Assembly: GCA_902826245.1 (NCBI GenBank)
Contig: CADEEA010000004.1
Coordinates: forward strand, 1 to 64,000
Direction: 5' to 3'
DNA from: an uncultured Alphaproteobacteria bacterium
GTDB lineage: Bacteria; Pseudomonadota; Alphaproteobacteria; Caulobacterales; Aquidulcibacteraceae
DNA length: 64,000 bases
Shown piece by piece: positions 41,513 through 50,210 of the stretch (the first letter of the stretch is position 1; each line of letters starts with the position of its first letter). Under the pieces are notes generated by a model. It saw only the letters and a program-made list of their open reading frames with translations, had not been told where the DNA came from and made no database searches. The position numbers were made by a program, and so were the translations under genes.

Positions 41513-41570
41513 TCTCGGACAGCTCACCAGTTCAGCGTTAAGCCCCCGTCAACAAGCGCTGGACGCCACG

Positions 41571-42854
41571 ATGCGACAAGCCTTATCTGCGGCGATGCCA
41601 GCTTCTGAGCGCCCCCCGATCGTGCGTGAACTCCACGTCTATTACGCCTTGGTGGGGCTCTATTTTTTTGCGTTCGGCATGCAATTTGTGTTGTTTCCCT
41701 CGCTGGCGGCGTTTGTGCTCAACAGTACGCCGGCGGGCGTTGGGATGGCGCAATCGGCGCTTACCGCGCCGATGTTTTGCTTGCTGCTGTTCGGCGGCCT
41801 GTTGGCCGAACGCGCCCGTGCAGGAACAACGCTTGCGCGGCTGCACTTGATGTTCGCGGCGGCGTCGGCGGCGCTAGCCGCGATGATCGCGTACGGCAAA
41901 CTCGACTACGCAGCGCTCATCGCCTACGCGATCGTCGTCGGCGCCTGCGCAGCGTTTCTGATGCCGGTGCGAGACGCAGCGCTTAACGGCGTTATCGCCA
42001 GGGAAGCAGCACGCGGGCGCCACACGCCCATAGCAACAGCAGCCGCGGTAACGACAGCGGTGCAGATAGGCGCGCAGATCGCCGGCATAGTGACGGCGCG
42101 CTTTGCGGGCCACGCACCTGCGCCTTTCGTTCTATTGCAGGGAATTGTCCTCGCGGTTGGCGCCTTTGTTGCGCTTGCGCTCACTGCGCCCAAACCCACC
42201 GGACACGAGCGTTCGCTCTCCGGTGCGCTGCGCGATCTCCGCGACGGCCTCGCCTATTCGTTCGGCAATCCGATCATCTCGCCCATGCTGGTGTCGGCGG
42301 CCTATGTCGGCGTTTTCGTGATTGGCGCCTTTCAGGTGCTGTTTCCGCTGATTATTCGCGACGAATACGGCGGCGACGCCATCATACAGGGGGGCCGCCT
42401 GGGCGATTTGTTGGCGGCGTTCTGGGGCGCGTCTTTTGTATCGGCGGTTGTCTTAAGTCGAACCAAGCCGCTGCTGCGGCCCGGGCGCGCACTCATCGCC
42501 TCGCATCTTGTCAGCGCCTGCGCATTGGCAAGCTTCTCAATGCCCAAGCCGTTCTGGCTATTCGCATTGATCGTCGCCTGCTGGGGACTGGCGGCAGGCG
42601 TCGCCATCTCCACCAGCCGCGCGATTGTCCAGGGCGCCGTCGAGCCGCGTTACCTGGGGCGCGTGCTGTCGGTCTATTCGATGGGCTTCATGGGCGGCGC
42701 CCCGCTGGGCTCACTTGTTGTGGGCCTCGCGGCTGGCCGCCTCGGGCCCCATGGCGCAGCGTTTATTCCCGCTATTGGACTGGGCGCCGCGGCCGTTTTA
42801 CTCGCGCTATCCACGCCACTGTGGCGATTTTCGGCAACGACAGACCGCGCCTAG
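41571..42854 (+). CDS. MFS transporter
   Basis: A 427-aa transporter from ATG at 41571, with 12 predicted membrane helices in two halves. Motif-like segments: LFGGLLAERARAGTTLARLH at the loop 2-3 position, and EPRYLGRVLSVYSMGFMGGAPLGSLVVG in the C-terminal half, which resembles EntS-type exporters. The substrate is unknown. Divergent from DUF2336; the stop overlaps the convergent secreted-protein gene by 4 nt. Confidence 0.85.
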   Translation: MRQALSAAMPASERPPIVRELHVYYALVGLYFFAFGMQFVLFPSLAAFVLNSTPAGVGMAQSALTAPMFCLLLFGGLLAERARAGTTLARLHLMFAAASAALAAMIAYGKLDYAALIAYAIVVGACAAFLMPVRDAALNGVIAREAARGRHTPIATAAAVTTAVQIGAQIAGIVTARFAGHAPAPFVLLQGIVLAVGAFVALALTAPKPTGHERSLSGALRDLRDGLAYSFGNPIISPMLVSAAYVGVFVIGAFQVLFPLIIRDEYGGDAIIQGGRLGDLLAAFWGASFVSAVVLSRTKPLLRPGRALIASHLVSACALASFSMPKPFWLFALIVACWGLAAGVAISTSRAIVQGAVEPRYLGRVLSVYSMGFMGGAPLGSLVVGLAAGRLGPHGAAFIPAIGLGAAAVLLALSTPLWRFSATTDRA

Positions 42855-43240
42855 TTTGACGAACGCAACGTGTTGCCGCCCCGGCGCCCGTTGAATTCAG
42901 CAACTTCAGCCACCCATGCGGTGTTCGTATCCACAAGACGGCGGTCCGCTTGGTTCCAGGCCTCAACGAGAGCCGCAAGCTGTGCCTGCAGCGCCGTGAT
43001 ATCGGCCCGACACGCTGCTTTCTTGGCTACAGTCGAAGTCTGCCAGGCGCCGTAAGCCTCCGTGCCATGCATCATGTCGGCTCGATTTGCGGAGGCGCCG
43101 TCCGGAAGCGTTGGGGCAGCGGGAAAATCCGCGCAATTCGCCGTCAGCGCTGGTGCAGCCTGCGCCTCACCGGCGCTTTGCGCCGCCGCCGGCATAGCAA
43201 ACATCAACGAAGCCGCAGCGATCCCTAGTAAGACCTTCAT
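42851..43240 (-). CDS. small secreted protein of unknown function
   Basis: A 129-aa protein from ATG near 43240, with a Sec signal peptide (LLGIAAASLMFAMPAAAQ). The mature part has Cys in ANCADFP and KKAACRADI (possible disulfide) and one long helix (about 75-115, ADITALQAQLAALVEAWNQ). No family recognised. It lies downstream of the triple-TonB block on the same strand, about 120 bp from the last tonB, so co-transcription is possible. Confidence 0.6.
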   Translation of the reverse strand: MKVLLGIAAASLMFAMPAAAQSAGEAQAAPALTANCADFPAAPTLPDGASANRADMMHGTEAYGAWQTSTVAKKAACRADITALQAQLAALVEAWNQADRRLVDTNTAWVAEVAEFNGRRGGNTLRSSN

Positions 43241-43360
43241 TTGTCTCAAAACTCCAAGCTCTGACACATCCCTCGCTCCGGTATGTGCTGTAAAAACGAG
43301 ACCAAAATGCGGTGCGGGGCCGCCCGCGTCAACTCTTCGGCGCCCCTTGCGTTGTCGGCC

Positions 43361-43960
43361 CTAACCGGGCGCACGTAGGGTGAACGGGATGCGCATTCGG
43401 TAGCGGCCCTCCACCGGCTGGCCATCGCGGGTTGCCGGCGCCATGCGGTAGGCCTCGCTCATGCGTCGGGCGGCAGCCCCGAAACCCCAATTGGCCGGGG
43501 TCTCCGACACCACTGCACACTGCAACGCGCCAATTGTGGTGACAGCACAATCCAGCAACACGCTTCCCTCTACCCCGGCCTCGCGCGCCCGCGTCGGATA
43601 ATAACGATCCAAACCCCGCGGCCGCTGCAGCCAGTGCGGTTCGCTGATCGAAATTGGTTGCGTTGAAAGAACCTCGCCAATCGAACTCGGCGCCGACGGC
43701 TGGGCCTCCTCCGGCGCGCTCGGCTCTGGCGTCACGGGGATCGCCTCATCCGTCGCGCGCTTGGCAGGCCGCTGGCGCGGCGCTTCAGCTGGCGCCGGCG
43801 GGGGCGCAATTTCGGCCACAAAGATCGGCGGAGACCCGTCGAGCGCCGGGCCCGCCAGTCGGACGGCGTAGGAAATCGTCAACGCTGCGATGATCGCAGC
43901 GCCGGTCATGAGCGCTGATGCGGCGAGCGAAGCGCTCCTCACTTGTACAATACTGGCCAT
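43361..43960 (-). CDS. TonB-like energy transducer, copy 3
   Basis: A 199-aa protein with a GGAGG ribosome site 8 nt upstream. An N-terminal membrane helix (about 11-35), a Pro/Ala-rich spacer (about 45-95) and a C-terminal TonB domain (about 105-195): WLQRPRGLDRYYPTRAREAGVEGSVLLDCAV and YRMRIPFTLR. It is the last of three tonB-like genes after exbB-exbD-exbD. It probably couples proton motive force to one set of TonB-dependent receptors. Confidence 0.85.
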   Translation of the reverse strand: MASIVQVRSASLAASALMTGAAIIAALTISYAVRLAGPALDGSPPIFVAEIAPPPAPAEAPRQRPAKRATDEAIPVTPEPSAPEEAQPSAPSSIGEVLSTQPISISEPHWLQRPRGLDRYYPTRAREAGVEGSVLLDCAVTTIGALQCAVVSETPANWGFGAAARRMSEAYRMAPATRDGQPVEGRYRMRIPFTLRAPG

Positions 43961-44073
43961 CTCTGGTTCCTCCGGCGTGTCGAGCGAAGCGCACCGCGCC
44001 GACGGATCGTCTCATCGCTCCCGGTGCGCCGCCATTCACACACGCGCGAGGTCGATCACGCTTGCGGCATCGC

Positions 44074-44628
44074 TCAACGTGTGCGGAACGGGATGCGCAT
44101 GCGGTAGTGGCCGCGTGCTGGTGCGCCGTTCTGCGTCGGCGGCGCCATGACATGCTCGCAGGCGAGCGCCAACGCTGCGTCGCCGAAACCCCAGTCCGGC
44201 GGTGATTCCGATACGATCGTGCAATCCAGCTTGCCATCGACGGCCACGGCGCAATCGAGCAGCACCTCCCCCGCTATACCCGCCGCGAAAGCCGCCGGCG
44301 GGTAGCGGCGCTCGGGATGCCGCGGGCGTGCAAGCCAGATCGGGGAGGTGATTTCGACGACCGGCGGCGGCGTAGCCATTATTTCAGGAGCCGCGTCCGT
44401 GTCGGGGAGCACGGCGGTTGGTGGATTCGGCTGCGCGCGGGGACGCGTTTGCTGGGCCTCCTTCGGAGACGGCTCAGCGCTGACGGCAACCACTGTCGGG
44501 CTCGCCGACCTAGGCCAATTCGCCTGCGTCCTTGCGAATAAGGCACCCAACGCGGCGGCGGCCACAATGAACGCCGCCGCCAACCGCGAGATCACGCGAA
44601 CGAAGCCAATCCTCCGCACGACCACCAC
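44074..44628 (-). CDS. TonB-like energy transducer, copy 2
   Basis: A 184-aa protein: membrane helix (about 9-30), a Pro-rich spacer, then the TonB C-terminal domain (about 95-184) with RPRHPERRYPPAAFAAGIAGEVLLDCAV and HYRMRIPFRTR. It is the shortest spacer of the three. It lies 21 bp downstream of copy 1 and about 110 bp upstream of copy 3. Confidence 0.85.
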   Translation of the reverse strand: MVVVRRIGFVRVISRLAAAFIVAAAALGALFARTQANWPRSASPTVVAVSAEPSPKEAQQTRPRAQPNPPTAVLPDTDAAPEIMATPPPVVEITSPIWLARPRHPERRYPPAAFAAGIAGEVLLDCAVAVDGKLDCTIVSESPPDWGFGDAALALACEHVMAPPTQNGAPARGHYRMRIPFRTR

Positions 44629-44649
44629 TGAAACGAAGCCAGGCCCCGC

Positions 44650-45240
44650 TTATTCGCCCACCCGGAACGGAATCCGCAGGGAATAACGCCCGCCCGCTGT
44701 CGGTTGGCCATTCACGGTCTGCGGGTTCATGCGGAACTGACGCGAAATCCGCACAGCAGCTTCACCGAAGCCCATGTTCGCCGGCTCCTCAGACCTGACG
44801 GAACAGGTGAGGCGTCCCTCGGCGTCCACCGTGCAATCAAGCGAAACCGCGCCTTCGATCTCCCGCTCGAGCGCGCGCGGCGGATAGAAGCGCGCGTAAT
44901 CGGCCCCGTTCGGGCGCCTCGCCCAAGAAGGATTAGTGATGACGGACGGCGGCGGCGGCGGCGGCACCTCGCGCGTCACCGGCTCTTCGTAAGCTACCGC
45001 AGGCACGTCGATAACCGGAGGCGGCACGCTCTGCGGCGGCGGCGGCGGAGGCTGGTTTGGCGGCGGCGGCGGCGGAGGCGGCGGAGGCGGCTCGGGCTTA
45101 TCCTCGATTTCCGCTTTGACCACTTCGGTGTCTGACAACATCTCCATCACGACGCTGAACTTGCCCGTGATCGCCAGATAAATCAGGCCGAAGCAAATTA
45201 TTGCCGCCAGACCGAAGGAAATAAGACGAAGGCGAACCAT
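44650..45240 (-). CDS. tonB: TonB energy transducer, copy 1
   Basis: A 196-aa protein with a membrane helix (about 6-28), an Asp/Glu-Pro spacer containing two long proline runs (about 50-75), and a C-terminal TonB domain (about 105-195) with ARFYPPRALEREIEGAVSLDCTV and YSLRIPFRVGE. It follows exbD copy 2 by 4 bp, so it is the canonical partner of this Exb complex. In the inner membrane it transmits energy to outer-membrane receptors. Confidence 0.92.
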   Translation of the reverse strand: MVRLRLISFGLAAIICFGLIYLAITGKFSVVMEMLSDTEVVKAEIEDKPEPPPPPPPPPPPNQPPPPPPQSVPPPVIDVPAVAYEEPVTREVPPPPPPSVITNPSWARRPNGADYARFYPPRALEREIEGAVSLDCTVDAEGRLTCSVRSEEPANMGFGEAAVRISRQFRMNPQTVNGQPTAGGRYSLRIPFRVGE

Positions 45241-45244
45241 CTTG

Positions 45245-45712
45245 TTATCCTTCGATTGCGCGTTCGGAGAAGATGCCGACCTTGAGGAAGCCAGCTTCCT
45301 GCAGGCGGCTCATCGCGTCGATGACATTGCCGTAGGCGGTGGTCTGATCCGCCTTAACCGTTATCCGCGCCTCAGTGTAAAGGCTCGCCAGATCATCGCG
45401 CAGCGCTTCGTTATTGAAGAACGCGTGGTCAAGCACCTTGTCCCCCAATTGCGACATCGCAACCGGCTCCGCATCGACATAAACGACCAAACCCTGGCCG
45501 GGCTGTTCGCGCAACCAGACGATCGTCGGCTTTTGACCCGGGGGCGGCGGTGATTGTATGGGATTTGGAGGGGGCAAATCGACCCGGACGTCCACAGTGG
45601 GGATCGGCGCCGTCACCATAAAGATGATCAGCAGCACCAACAGAATGTCGATAAACGGGATGACGTTTGGCTCGGAAATCGTGCCGCCCGACGAGGAGGT
45701 TTTGCCAGCCAT
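45245..45712 (-). CDS. exbD: ExbD/TolR family protein, copy 2
   Basis: A 155-aa protein with one N-terminal membrane helix (EPNVIPFIDILLVLLIIFMV, with the essential Asp at about 23) and a periplasmic domain ending ITVKADQTTAYGNVIDAMSRLQEAGF. It forms the proton channel with ExbB. It directly precedes tonB copy 1 and lies 3 bp after exbD copy 1. Confidence 0.93.
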   Translation of the reverse strand: MAGKTSSSGGTISEPNVIPFIDILLVLLIIFMVTAPIPTVDVRVDLPPPNPIQSPPPPGQKPTIVWLREQPGQGLVVYVDAEPVAMSQLGDKVLDHAFFNNEALRDDLASLYTEARITVKADQTTAYGNVIDAMSRLQEAGFLKVGIFSERAIEG

Positions 45713-45715
45713 TGT

Positions 45716-46210
45716 CTATCTCCGATCTTCGGCGACAAGCGCGAGATGGACGAAGCCGTATGACTGCAGCTGGTTCATTGCTCTGATGATGTTGCGGTAC
45801 TGAGTGTCGCCCTCGCCGCGCACATAGATGCGGCAGGCGTCGTTGCTAGTCGTTTGGGTGACCAAGCAATCCTCGATCAGGTCAAGCCCCGGCGAGTTCT
45901 TCTCCCATTCCTCCTTGGTGCGCTCACCAAGTTCCTCAATCGGCACATTCTCGTTCATGACATAATACAGCGCTTCGCCATTTTTCTCTTGGACGGAAAT
46001 CCAAGTCGGGCGCGGCGGGCGACGCGACGCATCGATCCGCGCATCCGGCATGTCTACTTCGATATCCACCGACGAGATCGGCGCCGCGATCATAAAGATA
46101 ATCACCAGCACCAACATGATGTCGATGAACGGGATCACATTAGGATCGGAGTTCACACCAAGGCGTCCGCGTTTACCGCCGCCGCCTGGAGCCGCTAACT
46201 TACCCGCCAT
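45716..46210 (-). CDS. exbD: ExbD/TolR family protein, copy 1
   Basis: A 164-aa protein with the same layout: glycine-rich cytoplasmic N-terminus, DPNVIPFIDIMLVLVIIFMI membrane helix with the conserved Asp, and a periplasmic domain with CRIYVRGEGDTQYRNIIRAMNQLQ. Two consecutive exbD genes are common in alphaproteobacteria with TonB systems for several substrates. It follows exbB by 30 bp. Confidence 0.93.
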   Translation of the reverse strand: MAGKLAAPGGGGKRGRLGVNSDPNVIPFIDIMLVLVIIFMIAAPISSVDIEVDMPDARIDASRRPPRPTWISVQEKNGEALYYVMNENVPIEELGERTKEEWEKNSPGLDLIEDCLVTQTTSNDACRIYVRGEGDTQYRNIIRAMNQLQSYGFVHLALVAEDRR

Positions 46211-46240
46211 CGGGCTTTCCTCCGATAATTACTAAGCAAA

Positions 46241-47095
46241 TCAGCCGGCGCGACGATCCATGTCACGCGAGACAAGAGAGATGAATTCCGACGCGAAGTC
46301 ATCGAGCTTGCTGGCCTGCTTGGAGATTTGCTTGGCGGCGAAATTGTAGATCAGCACCGCTGGGATAGCAGCAGCGAGACCCGCCGCGGTCGCCAAAAGC
46401 GCGCCGCCGATCGGACCGGCGACAACCGCCAAAGATGTAGACTGGGACACCTGAATCTTGGCGAACGCCATCATGATCCCCCACACCGTGCCGAACAGGC
46501 CGATAAACGGAGCGTTCGCGCCGATTGAGGCGAGGAAGGTCATGCTCGAGCCGAGGTCTTCCAGATGGTCGTTCTGGCGCGTCGACATCGCCGATGCGAC
46601 ACGCTGCATGGTGTGGTCGCGGGCGTCGCGCATGGTGTAGAGGCCCAAATCCTGGGTGCGGCGCACTTCAGCCATGCCGGCGTCGAACATCGACTTGATG
46701 CCTGAAGCGGGTTGCTTGCGGATGATCGCTTCGGCTTCTTCTACCGAATTCGCCTTACGGAAGGCGGCGAGGAAGTCGCGCGTCTGGCCGCTGGCGCGGC
46801 GCATGACGTAAACTTTTTCGAACAGCAACGCGATCGCGTAGACGGCGCACAGCGCCAAGATCAGCATGACGACGATTTCAAGCGTCTCGAGCTGCTGGAC
46901 CAGCCGCCAAAGGCTGACCTCTTGGCGGCCCGCAGCCTCGGCCCCGGCCTTTGCCGATTCCTCGCGCGCAGCTTCGATCGCCGCTTGTGAGTGCTCCGGC
47001 GCTGTTCCGGTAGCCGCCTGGCCTGACGCGCCTGACGCGCCTGTCGCCGCACCCGATTGCTGCGCCAACATGAGCAGCGAATTGATCAACGTCAT
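46241..47095 (-). CDS. exbB: ExbB/TolQ/MotA-family proton channel
   Basis: A 284-aa protein. An N-terminal hydrophobic segment and an alanine/glycine-rich stretch (about 15-60) precede the three-helix ExbB core: helix at about 73-95, then after the cytoplasmic region ([21 protein letters not shown]) the helices [21 protein letters not shown] and [26 protein letters not shown], both highly conserved. It forms the pentameric channel with ExbD. First gene of the six-gene exbB-exbD-exbD-tonB x3 group. Confidence 0.93.
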   Translation of the reverse strand: MTLINSLLMLAQQSGAATGASGASGQAATGTAPEHSQAAIEAAREESAKAGAEAAGRQEVSLWRLVQQLETLEIVVMLILALCAVYAIALLFEKVYVMRRASGQTRDFLAAFRKANSVEEAEAIIRKQPASGIKSMFDAGMAEVRRTQDLGLYTMRDARDHTMQRVASAMSTRQNDHLEDLGSSMTFLASIGANAPFIGLFGTVWGIMMAFAKIQVSQSTSLAVVAGPIGGALLATAAGLAAAIPAVLIYNFAAKQISKQASKLDDFASEFISLVSRDMDRRAG

Positions 47096-47447
47096 GGTCT
47101 TGTGCCCTTTGCCTTCGCTTCACCGATTTGACGATCCCGGAGGCTCAAACGCCTGCGTTCCCGCCGCCTAAACTCAATCATGGGGTGAACAGCCGGCGCC
47201 CGCAGCGCCTTCAATTCCTCCCACCGGATGCCGCCTCGTCACGCCTTGGGAGCCGCTTTTGCGGTCTTGTCCCGGGCGGCGGCTCCCGCCCGCTCCTAAA
47301 TTTTCGGAAAAGGTGATCTTGTCAACGCCTCCCTAGCAGTGGAGCCGCAATAAAGGCGCCTGCCGCGTGGTATTTTCGATCAAATGCCTGCAAGACCAGA
47401 AAGGGGCAACCAAATCTTTCGTGATCGCATAGGTCGGGAGGCAGGGC
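47096..47447. other. intergenic region between exbB and bolA
   Basis: 352 bp without a gene. It must hold the divergent promoters for exbB (minus) and bolA (plus). An inverted repeat GGGAGCCGC (47248-47256) / GCGGCTCCC (47279-47287) with a 22-nt loop lies about 150 bp upstream of exbB and could be a leader structure. I see no Fur box that I would trust. A GGGAGG ribosome site sits just before bolA. Confidence 0.5.
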
Positions 47448-47687
47448 ATGGCGATGACGGTTGGCGAATTGGAGGCCATGCTCAGGTCGGCTTTCCAGGA
47501 CGCGGAAATCCAAATCGAGGACCTGGCCGGCGACGGAGACCATTATCGGGCGCTGATTCGCACCGACGCGTTCAGGGGTAAGAGCCGAGTCGCGCAGCAC
47601 CAGATGGTCTACGCCGCCCTGCAGGGACGCATGGGGTCGGACCTTCACGCCCTTGCGCTGGTAACCGGACCAAAAACAAGCGCTTGA
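47448..47687 (+). CDS. bolA: BolA family protein
   Basis: A 79-aa protein starting at ATG 47448 with GGAGG 6 nt upstream; a second ATG lies two codons in. It has the BolA fold order: MTVGELEAMLRSAFQDAEIQIEDL, then DHYRALIRTDAFRGKSRVAQHQMVYAAL with the conserved His as the [2Fe-2S] ligand. With the downstream CGFS glutaredoxin it forms the BolA-Grx4 complex that shares an Fe-S cluster and acts in iron homeostasis. The stop overlaps the upstream edge of the grxD frame. Confidence 0.93.
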   Translation: MAMTVGELEAMLRSAFQDAEIQIEDLAGDGDHYRALIRTDAFRGKSRVAQHQMVYAALQGRMGSDLHALALVTGPKTSA

Positions 47688-47731
47688 ACCTGCGCGACGC
47701 TGTCCCTACCTCCGGCTTCAGGAGATTCCCC

Positions 47732-48064
47732 ATGACCGGCGATGTGATCGACGCCATCCGCAGCACCGTGCAGGACAATGACGTTGTCCTCTACATGAAG
47801 GGTACCGCAGAGCAGCCTCGCTGCGGTTTCTCCAACCAGGTGGTGCGCATACTCGACCATCTCGGAATTGAGTATCTGGATGTCGATGTGCTTGCAGACG
47901 ACTCGATCCGCCAAGGCGTTAAGGACTTCGCCAATTGGCCCACGGTTCCGCAATTATACGTGAAAGGCGAGTTCGTCGGCGGCTGCGATATTGTGCGCGA
48001 GATGTTCCAGACCGGCGAACTGAAAGCGCTGCTCGAAGAAAAAGGCGTGGCGCCAGCCTCCTGA
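47732..48064 (+). CDS. grxD: monothiol glutaredoxin Grx4/GrxD
   Basis: A 110-aa protein from ATG at 47732 with AGGAG 7 nt upstream. It has the monothiol CGFS motif at 31-34 after KGTAEQPR, and the GSH-binding WPTVPQLYVKGEFVGGCDI. Grx4-type proteins bind a [2Fe-2S] cluster as a homodimer or with BolA and deliver it to client proteins. It lies 44 bp after bolA, and the two are probably co-expressed. Confidence 0.96.
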   Translation: MTGDVIDAIRSTVQDNDVVLYMKGTAEQPRCGFSNQVVRILDHLGIEYLDVDVLADDSIRQGVKDFANWPTVPQLYVKGEFVGGCDIVREMFQTGELKALLEEKGVAPAS

Positions 48065-48136
48065 TCGCGCGCCAAGCCGCCCCGCGGCGCCATTCCGGGT
48101 TTCGCGTAGATACGCCGCACCCTACATCTCGCGTCC

Positions 48137-48775
48137 ATGGATTCTAACCGCCCTTTCAATTTTCTGGCGTGGCTACGCAATTCTTTCCTGGCTGGGGTCG
48201 CGCTGGTTTTGCCGTTCCTGGTGACCGGCTGGCTGATCTGGCTGGTCGTCAGTTTCATCGACAACAACGTCACCCCTGTTTTACCCGCGGGGCTACAACC
48301 GTTCGTGGAACGCATTCCAGGCGCCGGCGTGATTATCGGCTTGGCGACCTTGACCTTAGTCGGCGCCTTGGCCGGGAACCTGTTCGGGCGCTGGATCGTC
48401 AATGCGGCCGATCAATTCATCGGCAGCCTGCCTGTTGCACGCACCATCTATGGCGGCGCGAAACAAGTGTTCAAGCAGGTCGCCGCGCCTGAGCGGACAT
48501 CGTTTAAAGAGGCTGTTCTTGTTGAATTTCCAAAGCCCGGCTCCTGGGCGATCGGCTTCGTCACCAATGACGACACCACCGACATCGTACACGATGTCGG
48601 TGAAAATCTGGTCGCGGTGTATGTTCCCCACACGCCGATCCCGACCTCTGGTTTCCTGCTTTACGTACGCCGCGCAGAGTTGAAACCCCTGAGCATCGCG
48701 CCCGAGCAAGCGCTCAAGCGCGTCATCTCACTCGGGCTCATTAGCGACGAGGAAAAAGCCGCTACACCACCGTGA
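48137..48775 (+). CDS. DUF502 family membrane protein
   Basis: A 212-aa protein with two N-terminal membrane helices (about 14-35 and 55-76). The DUF502 hallmark follows: LPVARTIYGGAKQVFKQVA, VLVEFPKPGSWAIGFVTND, and the VYVPHTPIPTSGFLLYV segment. The function in bacteria is unknown; the plant homologues (COV/LCV) are membrane trafficking proteins. The last 14 nt overlap the convergent PPK2 gene. Confidence 0.9.
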   Translation: MDSNRPFNFLAWLRNSFLAGVALVLPFLVTGWLIWLVVSFIDNNVTPVLPAGLQPFVERIPGAGVIIGLATLTLVGALAGNLFGRWIVNAADQFIGSLPVARTIYGGAKQVFKQVAAPERTSFKEAVLVEFPKPGSWAIGFVTNDDTTDIVHDVGENLVAVYVPHTPIPTSGFLLYVRRAELKPLSIAPEQALKRVISLGLISDEEKAATPP

Positions 48776-49577
48776 AATCGGATGGGGACCAGTCCGGTCT
48801 CGGATAAGCCGGCGCCATCTCCTGAAGCTTTGCGCGCACGGTCGCTGCGATGATGGCGTTGCGCCGCCATTTTTTGTCGCCAGGAATGACTCGCCAGGGC
48901 GCGTGCGGCGTAGAGCAGCGCGTGAGCATCAGGTCGTAGGCTCTCTCGTACTCATCCCACAATGCCCGATCGTCGAGGTCGCCTGGATTGAATTTCCAGT
49001 TTTTCTCCGGATCGTCGAGCCGCTCCTGCAGCCGGCGGCGCTGCTCGTCCTTGGAGATGTGCAACATGAATTTGAGGATGGCGACGCCATTCTCGGAAAG
49101 ATGTTTCTCGAATTCGTTGATCTGCTCGTAACGCTGCTCGATCGCATCCTGAGGCGCCAATTTGCGCACCTTTACAACGAGCACGTCCTCGTAGTGCGAC
49201 CGATTGAAGACCCCGATCATGCCTCGCTTCGGAACCGCAGCATGCACCCGCCAAAGATAATCGTGCGCCAATTCCTCTTCGCTTGGGCGCCCGAACGCCG
49301 TCACCTGTACGCCGAGCGGGCCGCATTGGTTGAATACGCCGCGCAAGGCGCCGTCCTTACCGGATGTGTCGATGCCCTGCAGCACGACCAGAAGCGCGCG
49401 CTTACGCTCAGCCCAGAGTTTGTCCTGGAGCTTGTCGATGGCCTTTGCATCGTCCGCCGCGGACGCCTCGGCCTCCTCGCGCTTGGCAAACAGGTGCTCG
49501 CCAACCGGATCGCGGCTCGCAAGCAGCGCCTCCGATCCCGGGCGAACCAGAATTGCGGCATCGCGGGCGTCGTTCAT
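48762..49577 (-). CDS. polyphosphate kinase 2 family protein
   Basis: A 271-aa protein from ATG at 49577. PPK2 signature: LLVVLQGIDTSGKDGALRGVF (Walker A-like GIDTSGKDG), DYLWRVHAAVPKRGMIGVFNRSHYEDVLV (Walker B-like and lid) and LKFMLHISKDEQRRRLQERLDDPEKNWKF. PPK2 enzymes transfer phosphate between polyphosphate and nucleotides; this short class is often polyP:AMP or polyP:ADP. The exact substrate cannot be fixed from sequence alone. Confidence 0.9.
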   Translation of the reverse strand: MNDARDAAILVRPGSEALLASRDPVGEHLFAKREEAEASAADDAKAIDKLQDKLWAERKRALLVVLQGIDTSGKDGALRGVFNQCGPLGVQVTAFGRPSEEELAHDYLWRVHAAVPKRGMIGVFNRSHYEDVLVVKVRKLAPQDAIEQRYEQINEFEKHLSENGVAILKFMLHISKDEQRRRLQERLDDPEKNWKFNPGDLDDRALWDEYERAYDLMLTRCSTPHAPWRVIPGDKKWRRNAIIAATVRAKLQEMAPAYPRPDWSPSDFTVV

Positions 49578-49665
49578 GGCTTCTCCAGCAGCGTTCCGGA
49601 AAGTGCGGCGCCCCTTCGTTGAACGCAAGAGTGACGCGCGTGTCGGGGTCAACTAGCCTGTTTCC

Positions 49666-50103
49666 ATGAGCGGAATCATAGAAATCTGGACCGACGGCGC
49701 CTGCAGCGGCAACCCAGGCCCTGGCGGCTGGGGCGCCGTGCTGCGCGCGGGCGCGCACGAGAAGGAAATTTCGGGCGGCGAAGCCGCCACCACCAACAAT
49801 CGCATGGAGCTGATGGCGGCGATCGAAGCGCTCAATGCGCTGAAGAAGCCAAGCACGGTTACGCTGCACACAGATTCCAAATATGTGATGGACGGCGTCA
49901 CCAAATGGATCCACGGCTGGAAAAAGAACGGCTGGAAGACCGCCGACAAAAAGCCGGTCAAGAACGACGACCTTTGGCGACGCCTGGACGAGGCCAACGC
50001 CCGCCATAGAGTCACCTGGAAATGGGTCAAGGGCCACTCCGACGACGTCATGAACAACCGCGCAGACGAACTCGCGCGCGGGGCGATCAAGAATTTACGC
50101 TGA
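49666..50103 (+). CDS. rnhA: ribonuclease HI
   Basis: A 145-aa protein with all four catalytic acids at E. coli positions: D10 ([17 protein letters not shown]), E48 (NNRMELMA), D70 (LHTDSKYV) and D134 (NRADELA). It also has the basic handle [20 protein letters not shown]. It removes RNA from RNA-DNA hybrids. It is alone between PPK2 (divergent) and the Acg operon. Confidence 0.97.
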   Translation: MSGIIEIWTDGACSGNPGPGGWGAVLRAGAHEKEISGGEAATTNNRMELMAAIEALNALKKPSTVTLHTDSKYVMDGVTKWIHGWKKNGWKTADKKPVKNDDLWRRLDEANARHRVTWKWVKGHSDDVMNNRADELARGAIKNLR

Positions 50104-50145
50104 CCCCCGTCGCCCCCCCAGGGAATCGTCGCGCACCGGAGAAGC

Positions 50146-50194
50146 TTGACTTTCATTCAGTTCAATATAGAACCATTGTCGTTCGCTATTGAAC
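50146..50194. promoter_or_regulatory. tandem palindromic operator and promoter of the Acg-MarR operon
   Basis: Two palindromes of the form GTTC-N6-GAAC, GTTCAATATAGAAC (50160-50173) and GTTCGCTATTGAAC (50181-50194), start 21 bp apart, that is two helical turns, on the same face of the DNA. A TTGACT hexamer (50146-50151) 16 bp before TAGAAC (50168-50173) is a likely -35/-10 pair. The first palindrome would cover the -10 region. The MarR regulator encoded in this operon is the natural candidate to bind both. Confidence 0.7.
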
Positions 50195-50210
50195 CATATG
50201 GAACGCCCTC

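Noticed and set aside
47096..47447. Fur box for the TonB/BolA genes
   Set aside because: Expected on biological grounds, but no 19-bp palindrome close to the Fur consensus could be seen, so I do not report one.
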